Assembly (NCBI RefSeq): GCF_009389715.1
Contig: NC_052405.1
Coordinates: 10,618,694-10,682,693 of the forward strand
Source: Phoenix dactylifera
Taxonomy: Eukaryota > Streptophyta > Magnoliopsida > Arecales > Arecaceae
Length of the DNA: 64,000 nucleotides
Reading direction: 5' to 3'
Shown here: positions 36,344 through 45,622 of the stretch, piece after piece
How positions within the stretch are numbered: position 1 is the first letter of the stretch
How the letters are laid out: each line of letters opens with the position of its first letter
Position numbers and translations under genes: made by a program
The notes under the pieces: model-generated
What the model saw: only the letters and a program-made list of their open reading frames with translations
Database searches by the model: none
Told to the model about the DNA's origin: nothing

Positions 36344-37640
36344 CTACCCAGAAAGAGTAGTACAAGGGACGGAAAGAATAAGGATTAAAGAAAATTTACA
36401 CCCAAAAATCTTCAGACCAGAAACATCAGACAGCAGCTAGTCTGAAGAGTGCAGAACCCAAGTCCATCACTATCACACAGACCTACTCCTTTCCAATATT
36501 TGTTGCTTCCTATTAAACTCAACACCCTCACAAAAACCTAGCAGCAAAGCGACTCCGAAGCAGACCTAAACCAAGGTGCAACCAACATATAGTCTCGGAT
36601 TAAAAAGCACTAATAGGAACTTTTTTCATGCAAATGGTGGCCTCAAGAAACATCATGCTAAAGTGAAAAAGCTATATGTAGAAACCTGAAAAAGAGAAAA
36701 ACCGAACACTTAAAATTAATATAATGACCAATAAGACCTTGCAATACAGACACAAGAAATTAAACAGAAAAGCTTCCAATACAGAAACAAAGAAATTAAA
36801 CAGAAAATTGGCTCTGAGATGCATTCTGAGAACAGAAAATGGTTTGACCCACGTATGATTTCATATCAAAGCCTTCTAAATTCATGGTACTGCATAAGGA
36901 GGTGATAAACCAAGATTCTGATTTTAGGACGACAACAAAAGAGAAAGTATAATATTCATTAATTCATACAAGAAACTAATCCAATAAGCAAGCTTCACCT
37001 TGCCCCCCTTCTCCAATCAATTCCAAACATTACATCAGCCACTCTTCAGCAAAAACCTTCCCAGATAAGTCTTTGTCTTCTCTCCATCAATCACCATTCC
37101 TCCCACAGAACTGAAAAATATCCATAATCTTTTACATTATTGCCCAATACAAGCTAGGAGACAGATCTTATACCAGATTCATTATAAGAAAACACGAAGA
37201 TATCCCAAGAAAACAGAGGTCATAAATAACAATGCACACATGCACGAGGTTAAATCGATCCAGAATCCAATACAAATCAACCAATTGCATAAATCGGAAA
37301 AAAAAACAATCAAGAACAAGAACCAGGAGATATCCCACCTAAATGAATCAAATCCAACCATGATCGGCACCAGATCTGTACAAATCAAACCCAAACCGAG
37401 GAACCAAAACCATCCCCCAATCCCACATTCCCAACCCAAAACCAAGAATTCACCAGAGAATGAAATCACAACATACCTCCGAAATCGAACCCGAAACAAC
37501 GAGAGAAAGCAAGAGACTCGAAGTCACTGGAAAACCTAAATCTCTTTAAATTCGTCTCCTTTTCTTGCCATATTTCGGTAGGAATCTTGGAAGGAAAGGA
37601 AGCGTGGAATCCTTCAACTTTCTTTCGCAGGCGACCGGGG
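36344..37640. other. Intergenic, no supported gene
   Basis: The DGK catalytic exons would be expected here on the minus strand if the gene were intact. None was found. The 37180-37600 stretch reads on the minus strand like a leader with a GTATG donor, which is only suggestive. Confidence 0.4.
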
Positions 37641-37811
37641 GATGGAAAGGGTACTTAAAGTGAGAGGCCCGGACTTCGGCGGTGGCAGCCGAGGGAGCTC
37701 GATCTTGGACATCTCAGTCTCTGAGGCGGAGCTATGGACAGCTTTGGCTGTAGAGTTGGGCAACGGGCCGTGCCGGGCCGGCCCGGCCCAGGCCTCCCGG
37801 GCCCAAATTCT

Positions 37812-38080
37812 AAGCGGGCCGTGCCTGGCACGGCCCGCTTATGAAGCGGGCCGTGCCTGGCACGGCCCGTGAGGCACGGAAGGCCAGCCCGGCCCGGCCC
37901 CCGGCCCCTCTATTGGTGGGCCGGGCCGGGCACGGCACGGCACGGGCCATGCTAGGCACGGCCCGTAACGGGCGCAAACGGGCCGTGCCAGGCACGGCCC
38001 GCAACGTCTCCAGACGGGCCGTGCCTGGCACGGCCCGTAACGGCTCCAGACGGGCCGTGCCTGGCACGGCCCGTCTGGAG
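37812..38080. repeat. 5' subterminal palindrome array of the hAT element
   Basis: Five palindromes with core GGGCCGTGCC-N-GGCACGGCCC lie at 37812-37840, 37847-37869, 37979-38001, 38014-38038 and 38044-38080. Arms are 11 to 18 bp with a 1-nt centre. A diverged copy lies near 37940. The longest (38044-38080) adds CTCCAGA/TCTGGAG outside the core. CpG density is very high. Confidence 0.9.
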
Positions 38081-38202
38081 AGGGGGAGTGAAAATAGCCG
38101 TTTCCAACGGCTATTTTCGTGAAAATGACCCTTTTACCCCTCCCAACAGTCCAATAACGGCTGAATTGAGGGGTATTTTGGGAAAAAAAATTTTTGGGCT
38201 TC

Positions 38203-38210
38203 TATAAATA
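38203..38210 (+). promoter_or_regulatory. TATA box of the hAT transposase gene
   Basis: TATAAATA lies 268 bp upstream of the transposase ATG, just inside the subterminal palindromes. This is a conventional promoter layout. Confidence 0.65.
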
Positions 38211-38477
38211 GCCCATTCCTCCCTCATTCTCACCACACCAAACCTCTCATTCTCTCCTTCTCTACTGCTATTATTTCTCTCTTCAAAGTGCTCTTCTAGC
38301 AATTTAATTTTTAGTTTGTTCAAGTGCTACACAAGAGGAGGTTCCTGTTGAGAAGAGAAGGTCGCTTCTGTTGAGAGCACAAGAGGAAGCTCGGAATCTC
38401 GGCTCTGCCTCTGCCCTCCGACCCTCTACTCAATTCCTCCTTGCGGTTAGTTTTTATTTTTTGAATTAATCATAGAT

Positions 38478-40502
38478 ATGTCATCTTTTGAGGAAAGTCA
38501 GTTTGGCATTCCTGTTTCTGAGGGAGAAGAAACTAATCCCCAACCCCCTGTTCCTAGTTCCTCTAGAACTGGTGAACCGAGTGAAGGTCAAACCTCTTCT
38601 CGTAAGAGGACTAGTACTGTATGGAATGAATTTGATAGAGTTATGGTTGAGGGAGTCTGGAAAGCTAAATGTAAAAAATGTGCCAAACTTTATAGTTGTA
38701 GTAGTAGTGGGGGAACAGGGCATTTAAAAAGACATCAAGAGAGTCATAGGATGCATGATTCTCATGCTCAAACTCAAAGTAGCCTTAATATACAAGGGGG
38801 ATTACTTGTAGGTAATTTTGCATATAATCATGAAAATCAAAGAAAAGCACTTGTAAAATGGATAGTTAAGGATGAATTACCTTTTAGTTTATGTGAATCT
38901 TTTAATTTTGAAGAATATGTTCAATTAAACCTACAACCTGCTTACAAAAGAACTAGTAGGCGTACATTTAGAAGAGTAGCTATGACCAATTTTTTAGCAA
39001 TGAAACAAAATTTAATTGAAACACTTTCTACTTTAAATGTAAAAATTTCATTAACTTCTGATATTTGGTCAGCATCTGTAGGTAGTAATTGTTTTATTGC
39101 CATTACTGCTCATTATATTGATAATGATTGGCAATTAAATAAACGTATTCTTGCTTTTCGTGCTTTTGATTTTCCACATTCTGGGCAACAAATTTCAAAT
39201 ATAATTTATCAAACTGCATGTTCATATAATATTAATGATAAAATTATGTCTATTACTTTTGATAATGCATCTAATAATAATTCTGCTGTTGTATTATTAA
39301 AAGACTCATTGCATCCCATATTAGATGGAAATTTACTGCATATTAGATGTGCATGTCATATCTTAAATCTTTCTGTTCAAGCTGGCATGGGCATGATTCA
39401 AGATGTGATTTCAAAAATTAGAAATGCAGTTTCTTTTATTCATGCTTCTAGATCAAGACTTCAAGAATTTAAGGAATTATGCATAAATCATGGTAAACGT
39501 TTTAAAAAATTTAAACTTGATGTAATTACTCGTTGGAACTCCACATATAGCATGATACATGATGCATACCCATATAAAAATTTATTAAGTGCATATATTA
39601 ATGATCGTGGATTAGGATTTACATTGACTGAAACTGATTGGAATAAAGGAAAAATTTTGGAAGATTTTTTGCTTAGTTTTTATAATGCTACCAATGTTCT
39701 TTCTGGTATTTATTACCCTACTTCATGTTCATTTTTACAACAAGCATATATAATTAGTCAAAAATTTGCAGAACATAGATATGATGATGTTTTAATGCCT
39801 ATTATTCACCTAATGGAATCTAAATGGAATGAGTATTGGGACAGGATATGTCCTATGCATAACTTAGCTGCTGTATTTGATCCTAGAGTTAAATTAAATG
39901 GCGTGCTAATTTTACTTGATGCATACGCTGAAAATATGAATCAAGATGCTGAATCTGCTAAAGATGAGGTAAGACAACTTCTTTATGATATTTATGCTAT
40001 ATATGATGAAAAAATTCGTGGATCTAGAACACAAATACAAACCTCTATTCCTCCTTCTAGTAGTTCTCGTTCGTCATCTATTTTTTCATTCATTGCACAG
40101 AGAAGACACACACATGCTTCAAGTTCCTCTTCATCTTCTTCATCTTTAAGTAGTGAACTAGAATTTTATTTACGAAATGATCTTCAGTCTGCATATGATG
40201 AAAATCAAATAGAGAATCTAGATGTATTATCTTGGTGGAAGAGTGTTAGAAATCAATATCCTGTTATGTCTGCAATTGCACGCGATATTTTAGCTGTGCC
40301 GATGTCCACGGTAGCATCGGAATCCGCTTTTAGTGCAGGTCGGCGTGTTCTTGACGAAAAGAGAAGTAGGATGACGGGCGAAACGGTGGAGATGCTTCTC
40401 TGCTTCAAGGATTGGCTGGATGCTGAGGCAAGACTTCAAGATAAAGGTGGACATAATACAACATCCTCTGATGATGATGATACAAACACTACTGAAGACT
40501 GA
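38478..40502 (+). CDS. hAT transposase, BED zinc finger, full length
   Basis: The 674-aa single frame has no internal stop. A BED zinc finger occupies about residues 48-92 (C65-x2-C68 and H86-x3-H90) for DNA binding. The RNase H-like core follows, with catalytic aspartates at D195 (LTSDIWS) and D262 (ITFDNAS). The RW motif in VITRWNSTYSM comes next. The third acidic residue is E615 in VASESAFSAGRRVLDEKR. Residues 560-660 are the hAT C-terminal dimerisation domain (WWKSVRNQYPVMSAIARDIL). Ser-rich linkers lie near 520-550. It resembles plant Tag2/RICESLEEPER-type hAT proteins. The enzyme would excise and reinsert the element through hairpin intermediates in flanking DNA. The start is the first ATG in a CT-rich leader. 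A domesticated gene is unlikely because the ends and target duplication are intact. Confidence 0.92.
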   Translation: MSSFEESQFGIPVSEGEETNPQPPVPSSSRTGEPSEGQTSSRKRTSTVWNEFDRVMVEGVWKAKCKKCAKLYSCSSSGGTGHLKRHQESHRMHDSHAQTQSSLNIQGGLLVGNFAYNHENQRKALVKWIVKDELPFSLCESFNFEEYVQLNLQPAYKRTSRRTFRRVAMTNFLAMKQNLIETLSTLNVKISLTSDIWSASVGSNCFIAITAHYIDNDWQLNKRILAFRAFDFPHSGQQISNIIYQTACSYNINDKIMSITFDNASNNNSAVVLLKDSLHPILDGNLLHIRCACHILNLSVQAGMGMIQDVISKIRNAVSFIHASRSRLQEFKELCINHGKRFKKFKLDVITRWNSTYSMIHDAYPYKNLLSAYINDRGLGFTLTETDWNKGKILEDFLLSFYNATNVLSGIYYPTSCSFLQQAYIISQKFAEHRYDDVLMPIIHLMESKWNEYWDRICPMHNLAAVFDPRVKLNGVLILLDAYAENMNQDAESAKDEVRQLLYDIYAIYDEKIRGSRTQIQTSIPPSSSSRSSSIFSFIAQRRHTHASSSSSSSSSLSSELEFYLRNDLQSAYDENQIENLDVLSWWKSVRNQYPVMSAIARDILAVPMSTVASESAFSAGRRVLDEKRSRMTGETVEMLLCFKDWLDAEARLQDKGGHNTTSSDDDDTNTTED

Positions 40503-40546
40503 AGACTGAAGACTGAAGACTGAAGACTGAAGACTGAAGACTGAAT
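40494..40546 (+). repeat. 7-bp tandem repeat GAAGACT at the transposase stop
   Basis: About seven GAAGACT units. The transposase stop TGA is formed by the first unit boundary (GAA GAC TGA), so repeat length changes would not alter the protein. Confidence 0.9.
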
Positions 40547-40604
40547 ACTGATTCACTGAATCACTGATGATTAGTAAGATTTCTTAATTTTTTATAATTG
40601 TACA

Positions 40605-40715
40605 TTTTTATTGTATTCTGGAGGTCAGACCAAGGTCCAAACCTCGGCCCTTTCTTAGTTTCTTATTGTATTCTAGAATCTAGAGGTCAGACCAAGGTCC
40701 AAACCTCCCTTCATG
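40605..40715 (+). repeat. Direct duplication in the hAT 3' region
   Basis: A unit with TATTGTATTCT, GAGGTCAGACCAAGGTCC and AAACCTC occurs twice, about 60 bp apart, between the transposase stop and the right subterminal array. Confidence 0.8.
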
Positions 40716-41028
40716 TACCATTTTGATTTAAATTAATAAACTGGTAGGGGTCTATGCCAAACCCCCCACCATTAAGGTGGCTTTATATTCATAAATCAAG
40801 ATTTCTTAGTGTTCAATATTTATTAATTTATTAAAAAAATTTTATCGGGCCGAGCCGGGCCCAGGCCCGGACCGTGCCAGGCTCGCGTGCCAGCCCGGCC
40901 CAGGCCCTTATGGGCCGTGCCGTGCTGGCCCGCGGGCCGTGCCGTGCTTGGCCCGCGGGCCTAGACCGGGCCGTGCCGGCCCAGGCCCGCTGGCCAGGAA
41001 CCTCTAGCCCAGCACGGCCCTATCAAAG

Positions 41029-41087
41029 GGGCCGTGCCAGGCACGGCCCGGCACTGTAGCTGGCGGGCCGTGCCAGGCACGGCCCGC
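41029..41087. repeat. 3' subterminal palindromes of the hAT element
   Basis: Two more GGGCCGTGCC-A-GGCACGGCCC palindromes lie at 41029-41049 and 41063-41087, near the right end, mirroring the 5' array. Confidence 0.9.
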
Positions 41088-41445
41088 TTCGTGCCGTGCC
41101 GTGCCGGGCCGTGGGCGGCCCGGCCCAGTGCCCATCTCTATTTGGCTGGTTTCCGTCACGCCCAGCATGTCACGGGCTAATGTCATCCAACTTGTGAGTG
41201 ATTAGATTCGCCACCCTCTGCTTTGGGGCATCTGGGATATGGCTAGTGATGGCATTGGCTTTAGAATAAAGCATGTTTATGAGGAGGCCAATGAAGCTGT
41301 GGACTCGGTGGTTTCCTTTGTAGCAAACCACTTGAAGATTTTTTAAACTAGTGAGGAGCTGCGTCAACGCTTCATAACTTGTTATATTTGGATGTATTCA
41401 TACTAAAATTGTATAAGTTGTCCGATGTAATCAAAAAAAAAAAAA

Positions 41446-43357
41446 AGTGTAGCCGTAGTCGTTGTTGGAGTTTTCAGTTTATTTATAGGAGGACATGGCG
41501 TGGTTTAAAGCTGTATAAGAAAGCAACAATTCATTTTTTTCCCCATTTTTGTTTTTCTTCTTTTCGCCCCTCGCTTCTTGTTATTTTATACCTTGAAATA
41601 AAGAAGACATCCAAATTTCTTTTCTTTCTCTCGTGATTCCAGAGGAAGGAGGGGATTTTCTGGTATTGTCGCAAAAAAGAAAAAGTACTGGAGATCGACT
41701 TTTGTATATATATATATTTTTTACAATTTATTGAGGAATTAAACCATTCAATCAAATAAAAACATTTTTGATATATATATAATATATGTATACGTATGTA
41801 TGAATGTTTGTATGTATATGGGTTAATATTGGGATTAGGTCAAGTAATACTTTGTTGAGCTTGCGTGATTATTTTATTCTCTTTTTTGGTGGTTGCATTG
41901 AGAGTCTCTTTGATTACATCTACTATGGGGCATTTATTTCGTGCATAAGAGAAATTTTTTCACCTTGTGACATGAGAGGGTTGGTGAAATTAATATAGAG
42001 TGGGGTAATATACTAGAGATTTTTATTGTTGAGCTAACAAGCCAGCATTATAAAGATCTGTGAAGCACGTACATTTTGCTCATTATATCATTTATGTTTT
42101 TTTTAATGATATTTATGATAGGTAAATGGACACATTGTTGAAAATGCGATGACATTAGATTTTCTTTGCTATGGTCCGAGAAATAAATGATTCTGAAAAA
42201 TCTATTTTCTCAACTTTATTTAGAACTTTTTGAATATTTTAAGATTGAGCAAAGATAGATATTATTTTTGCATCCGATAAAAATGATAATTTTTCTCCAA
42301 TATAGAAACTTTTGCCTAATCTTTTTTTCATAAATTTTTTTGTCTAATTCATTTGGAACTAATTAACTATTCAGCAAATAGTTTAACTTAAGGGCTGCCG
42401 AATCGGACCAAACCATCCAGTTCAAGCAGTACCGAACTGATCCGGTGTGAAATCAGGTTGGTTTATCATTCATATTCGGTTCCAGCCCCTACCAGCCGGA
42501 ATCGGTCATTTATCACATGAAACCAGTCGGAACTGGCCGGTTCGGTGCCGACTGGGTGCAAACTGGCCGGTTCATACTAAGTCAACTCGATTTCAAATCA
42601 GGTTGGGCCTCGGCCACCTGCCACTGCCCTACCGTTTTAGTATGGTATCGAACCGTATTGAGCGTCGAATGGTATGGGTCTCGGTACCGGTTTGGTGGAC
42701 CTTAGTTTAATTCTTGTAAGAGCTAAATAGTTTGAGCTAAGTGGAGTATACTGTTGACAAGGTTGGTCCCATTTGTTGGGCTTGGGGGTAACTCATATAA
42801 AAACTGCATAAAGCTTAATTGACTAGGTCTACTCTAGTTGAATTGTCTATTCGCATACTGTAACCCTATAATTCATTACACATTCTCCCCTTGCCCCCCT
42901 TCCCTCCCTCCCTCCCTCCCCCCCCCCAACACCGGGGCAAAAAAAAAAAACAGAAAAGAAAACTTTCATGATTACTCTAGTTTAATCTTGTGCGAGCACC
43001 AAATGGAAAGAAAAGCTTTAGCAAGTTCTTTCAAGCACTCTAAGAAGACTTCGTTCAACAACTGTTGGGATATTGCATGAGACATCCCTGTATCAACTCC
43101 AAAGAGTTACAAAGCTCTAAAATTAAATATCATGAATAATGATATTAGTTTTCCAGCCAATTGCATGTTAACTAGTATAAAGGATCAAAACTAGATACTT
43201 GTAGCTGTTACTCGTGTTGATCAAAATAATCCACATACTATGAATTTGCATAAGCTTATCCTCACAAAACAATAAGATTGTCTCATAGTTTTCAATGGAA
43301 GATAAGAAACAAATCTATCATCTCATTATCCAATAAGATACAAGGGTTGTCAGCAAA
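41446..43357. other. Intergenic, no supported gene
   Basis: AT-rich sequence with a repeat block at 42390-42710 and C/A homopolymers near 42900-42950. No gene is seen. Confidence 0.5.
42390..42710. repeat. CCGGTT/GGTACCGG-rich dispersed repeat, copy 3
   Basis: Repeated GGCCGGTTC, CAGTCGGAAC and GTACCG words on both strands, ending in GTCTCGGTACCGGTTTGG. It is related in composition to 28040-28195 and 34195-34345. Confidence 0.5.
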
Positions 43358-43368
43358 GCCTGTCATGC

Positions 43369-45420
43369 ATGCTGGGTTTGTGGGGGCGCGAGGAAGCGAG
43401 CGAGGAGTGCGGGTGGGGTGGGGATCTGTGGGGAGATAGGTCGAACAGCTTTGGGGTGTGGACCATGGTCGGTCCTGGAGCTGGGCCGGAGTCGCCGGAG
43501 GTGGGGAAGGTCGGTGGGGTGAATCCCAATGCTCCCAAGACTACGACGAAAGGTCCGTCGTGGGCGGATGTGGCTAGGGGTGCGCCGCGGGGAGCGACGA
43601 GGCAGCCGGAATGGACGCGCCATCGGATATCTCCCCGCGAACTGGAAGTAATGCAGAACCGTTTTACCGAGGTGGTGGTGGTGCCGGAGGAGGAGCTGGA
43701 GGCGGCACGCCGGGAATGGAGGAGCACCACTGTCTTGGTGAGGAGCCTGGGGAGGAGCGTTCCCGGTGACTGGGTGGCGAGGGAAATGCAACGGGCTGGA
43801 CGGCTGGAGTACAGGGTTGGGTGCTTCCCGTTGGCGGAGGGGTTCACTGCCATTAGATTCGCAAATGAGGCGGACAGGGAGGCAGCTGTGCGGAATGGAC
43901 CTTGGATGGTCGGTGGCCAGATGATGGCCGTGGAACGGTGGCGGCCCAATTTCATCCCAGATGCCGGAGGAATTGGGCGTGTAGTTGTTTGGGTCCGTAT
44001 GCCGGGCCTCCCTCTGGACTATTGGAAGAAGGAAACCATCCTTCGGATTGCAGCGAGGGCTGGCAATCCACTGGCTTTGGATGGTTTCACAGAGAAGGGT
44101 AGCAGGTTCGGCTTTGCTCGGGTGAAGATTGAGCTGGACGGCTCCGTCCCGCTCACACCGGGAACTTTCGTGATGGGGAGCTCGGCAGGGGTAGAGACGA
44201 AGTTTTGGCAAGGTTTTGTATATGAAAACTTGCCGGAACCGTGCTTCAACTGTGGGAGAATCGGCCATTCAGAGGTGCAGTGTACCTTTAGGTCTCCGGC
44301 GAGGGAGGCGGTGGAGGAAACGGAGATGGAGGAGGGGAGGAAAACTGCTGTTGAGAAGGAGGTTATGGAGGCTACTGGGCAGGAGGCCAGGGAGGAAGAT
44401 GGATCCAGGGGGGTGGAGCGGGCTTATGGCCCGTGGCTGGTCACTAACCGGACCGGATTCCGACGGGCGCCGGTGTCGTCTAGCCGGAGGAAGGAGATGA
44501 ACGAAGCTAGGGCGGGGAAGAGCTCGGTGCCCACACCTTCCTCTCCTGGTCCGAGTGTGGTGGGGGCTGGCTCGTCTCCGGCGACCTCTCCGGCGGATCT
44601 TGAGGGGTGGCAGAAGCCAACCAAGGTGGCTCGCCGGCGGACACCGGAGAAGGATGTCTCCTTGGGAGTGGCCACGGGAGGACCGAGTCAACTCGCGCCC
44701 GGGTCCGGGTCGGGTGCCGAGTTGGGTGAGAAGTCGGAGGGGCAGGCCGAATTCGAGTTGGGCCCGGGTGTGGGGAAGCCCAACTCCGGAGATGGCCAAT
44801 GCTCGGGTGGACCGGGCCCGAGTCCGTCTAAACGGGCGAGAAGTCCACCCTACACGGTGGGCCAGAAGGTGGGAGGTCCTTCCATGGGGGGGAAGGCTCA
44901 TTCTGATCCCTCGGTGGTGAGGCCAGGGCGGCCGGGGACTACCTTCCACCGGAGGTCCAAGAGCTCCCCTCCGCCTCTTGCGACGGCGCGCGGCCGGCCT
45001 CCCCGGAGGGAAAAGGTGCTCAGGGCTGGTAGCAATGGTCCGCAGGCATCGGGGGGAGCGGAGTCGTTTGGGCGGCGTTTGGCTCCGGTGCTTCCCGCGG
45101 CGGCAGTTTCGGCCGAAGTGAAGACGGCGGGGTCGTTCGGTGCCGGTAAGGGTCTGATGGTGGAGTCCGACGGTGGAGCGGCTGGGGGTGATGGTTTGGC
45201 TACTGGCGCAGAAGATGTAGGCGGTGTGGGGAATAGCTCAAAGCAGGGTGAGTGCCGTGCGGCACGGGGGCATAGCGGTGAGGTTGTCCCGAGTCTCCCA
45301 AACCACCCTTCTTCTGAGAGGGGATTGAGGAGGAAGGTGGTGGGTGAGTCAGGCTCCATCAAGCTTGGTGGTGATGCCAACACTGAGGCAAGAGGGGGGC
45401 TGACAGGGGGCTTGTGGTGA
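43369..45420 (+). CDS. LINE ORF1, RNA-binding protein
   Basis: The frame is 683 aa. Residues about 110-190 form a DUF4283 domain (STTVLVRSLGRSVPGDW to AVRNGPWMVGGQMMAVERW). A CCHC zinc knuckle follows at C292-x2-C295-x4-H300-x4-C305. The second half is low-complexity Gly/Pro/Ser/Arg. ORF1 proteins bind LINE RNA and form the transposition particle. A downstream ATG at 43465 is an equally good start. The stop at 45418 probably follows a 1-base deletion in the G run at 45394-45399. The alternative frame continues to 45626 and its TGA overlaps the ORF2 ATG. Confidence 0.88.
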   Translation: MLGLWGREEASEECGWGGDLWGDRSNSFGVWTMVGPGAGPESPEVGKVGGVNPNAPKTTTKGPSWADVARGAPRGATRQPEWTRHRISPRELEVMQNRFTEVVVVPEEELEAARREWRSTTVLVRSLGRSVPGDWVAREMQRAGRLEYRVGCFPLAEGFTAIRFANEADREAAVRNGPWMVGGQMMAVERWRPNFIPDAGGIGRVVVWVRMPGLPLDYWKKETILRIAARAGNPLALDGFTEKGSRFGFARVKIELDGSVPLTPGTFVMGSSAGVETKFWQGFVYENLPEPCFNCGRIGHSEVQCTFRSPAREAVEETEMEEGRKTAVEKEVMEATGQEAREEDGSRGVERAYGPWLVTNRTGFRRAPVSSSRRKEMNEARAGKSSVPTPSSPGPSVVGAGSSPATSPADLEGWQKPTKVARRRTPEKDVSLGVATGGPSQLAPGSGSGAELGEKSEGQAEFELGPGVGKPNSGDGQCSGGPGPSPSKRARSPPYTVGQKVGGPSMGGKAHSDPSVVRPGRPGTTFHRRSKSSPPPLATARGRPPRREKVLRAGSNGPQASGGAESFGRRLAPVLPAAAVSAEVKTAGSFGAGKGLMVESDGGAAGGDGLATGAEDVGGVGNSSKQGECRAARGHSGEVVPSLPNHPSSERGLRRKVVGESGSIKLGGDANTEARGGLTGGLW

Positions 45421-45622
45421 TTGAGGATGCCACTGGTGACCGTGTGTGCCATTTGGCACAAGCTGGTGACGGGAAGGATCACCACCGAATGGTTGATCGT
45501 TTGATGAATGCAGCAAAGGGGGTGAGGATGGCAGGCTCGGAGAGTGGAGGGACTAATGAAGAAGCTGTGTTTCATGATTGCAGCCCCGGGGTAGGGGGTT
45601 GTGATGTTTCCCTGGGTGACCC

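Larger units (their letters stand above)
37751..41140 (+). mobile_element. Complete hAT transposon, putatively autonomous
   Basis: The 3390-bp element has inverted ends TAGAGTTGGGCAACGGGCC and, at the right, the complement of TAGAGATGGGCACTGGGCC. An exact 8-bp target duplication TTTGGCTG (37743-37750 and 41141-41148) defines a hAT insertion. It carries one long open transposase frame with all expected catalytic residues. Both subterminal regions are filled with GGGCCGTGCC/GGCACGGCCC palindromes, the usual place for transposase binding. Ends, ORF and target duplication are all intact, so this copy could be mobile. Activity is inference. Confidence 0.95.
37650..41445 (+). mobile_element. LINE 3' fragment (RNase H end), split by a hAT element
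   Basis: The LINE parts are 37650-37750 and 41149-41445. Across the hAT insertion and one copy of its target duplication the frame reads AELWTALA then GFRHAQHVTG, an RNase H alpha-helix of plant LINE ORF2. Further on come HVYEEANEAVDSVVSFVANHL and a poly-A run at about 41431-41445, marking the LINE 3' end. The copy is 5'-truncated and carries stops between these blocks. Its orientation is +. Confidence 0.75.

Noticed and set aside
37810-38122. Repetitive ORFs (PGTARLE-type repeats)
   Set aside because: They are translations of the hAT subterminal palindromes and not a protein-coding gene.
43363-44268. Long minus-strand ORF of about 300 codons
   Set aside because: It is antisense to LINE ORF1 and results from its high GC content; no domain is seen.
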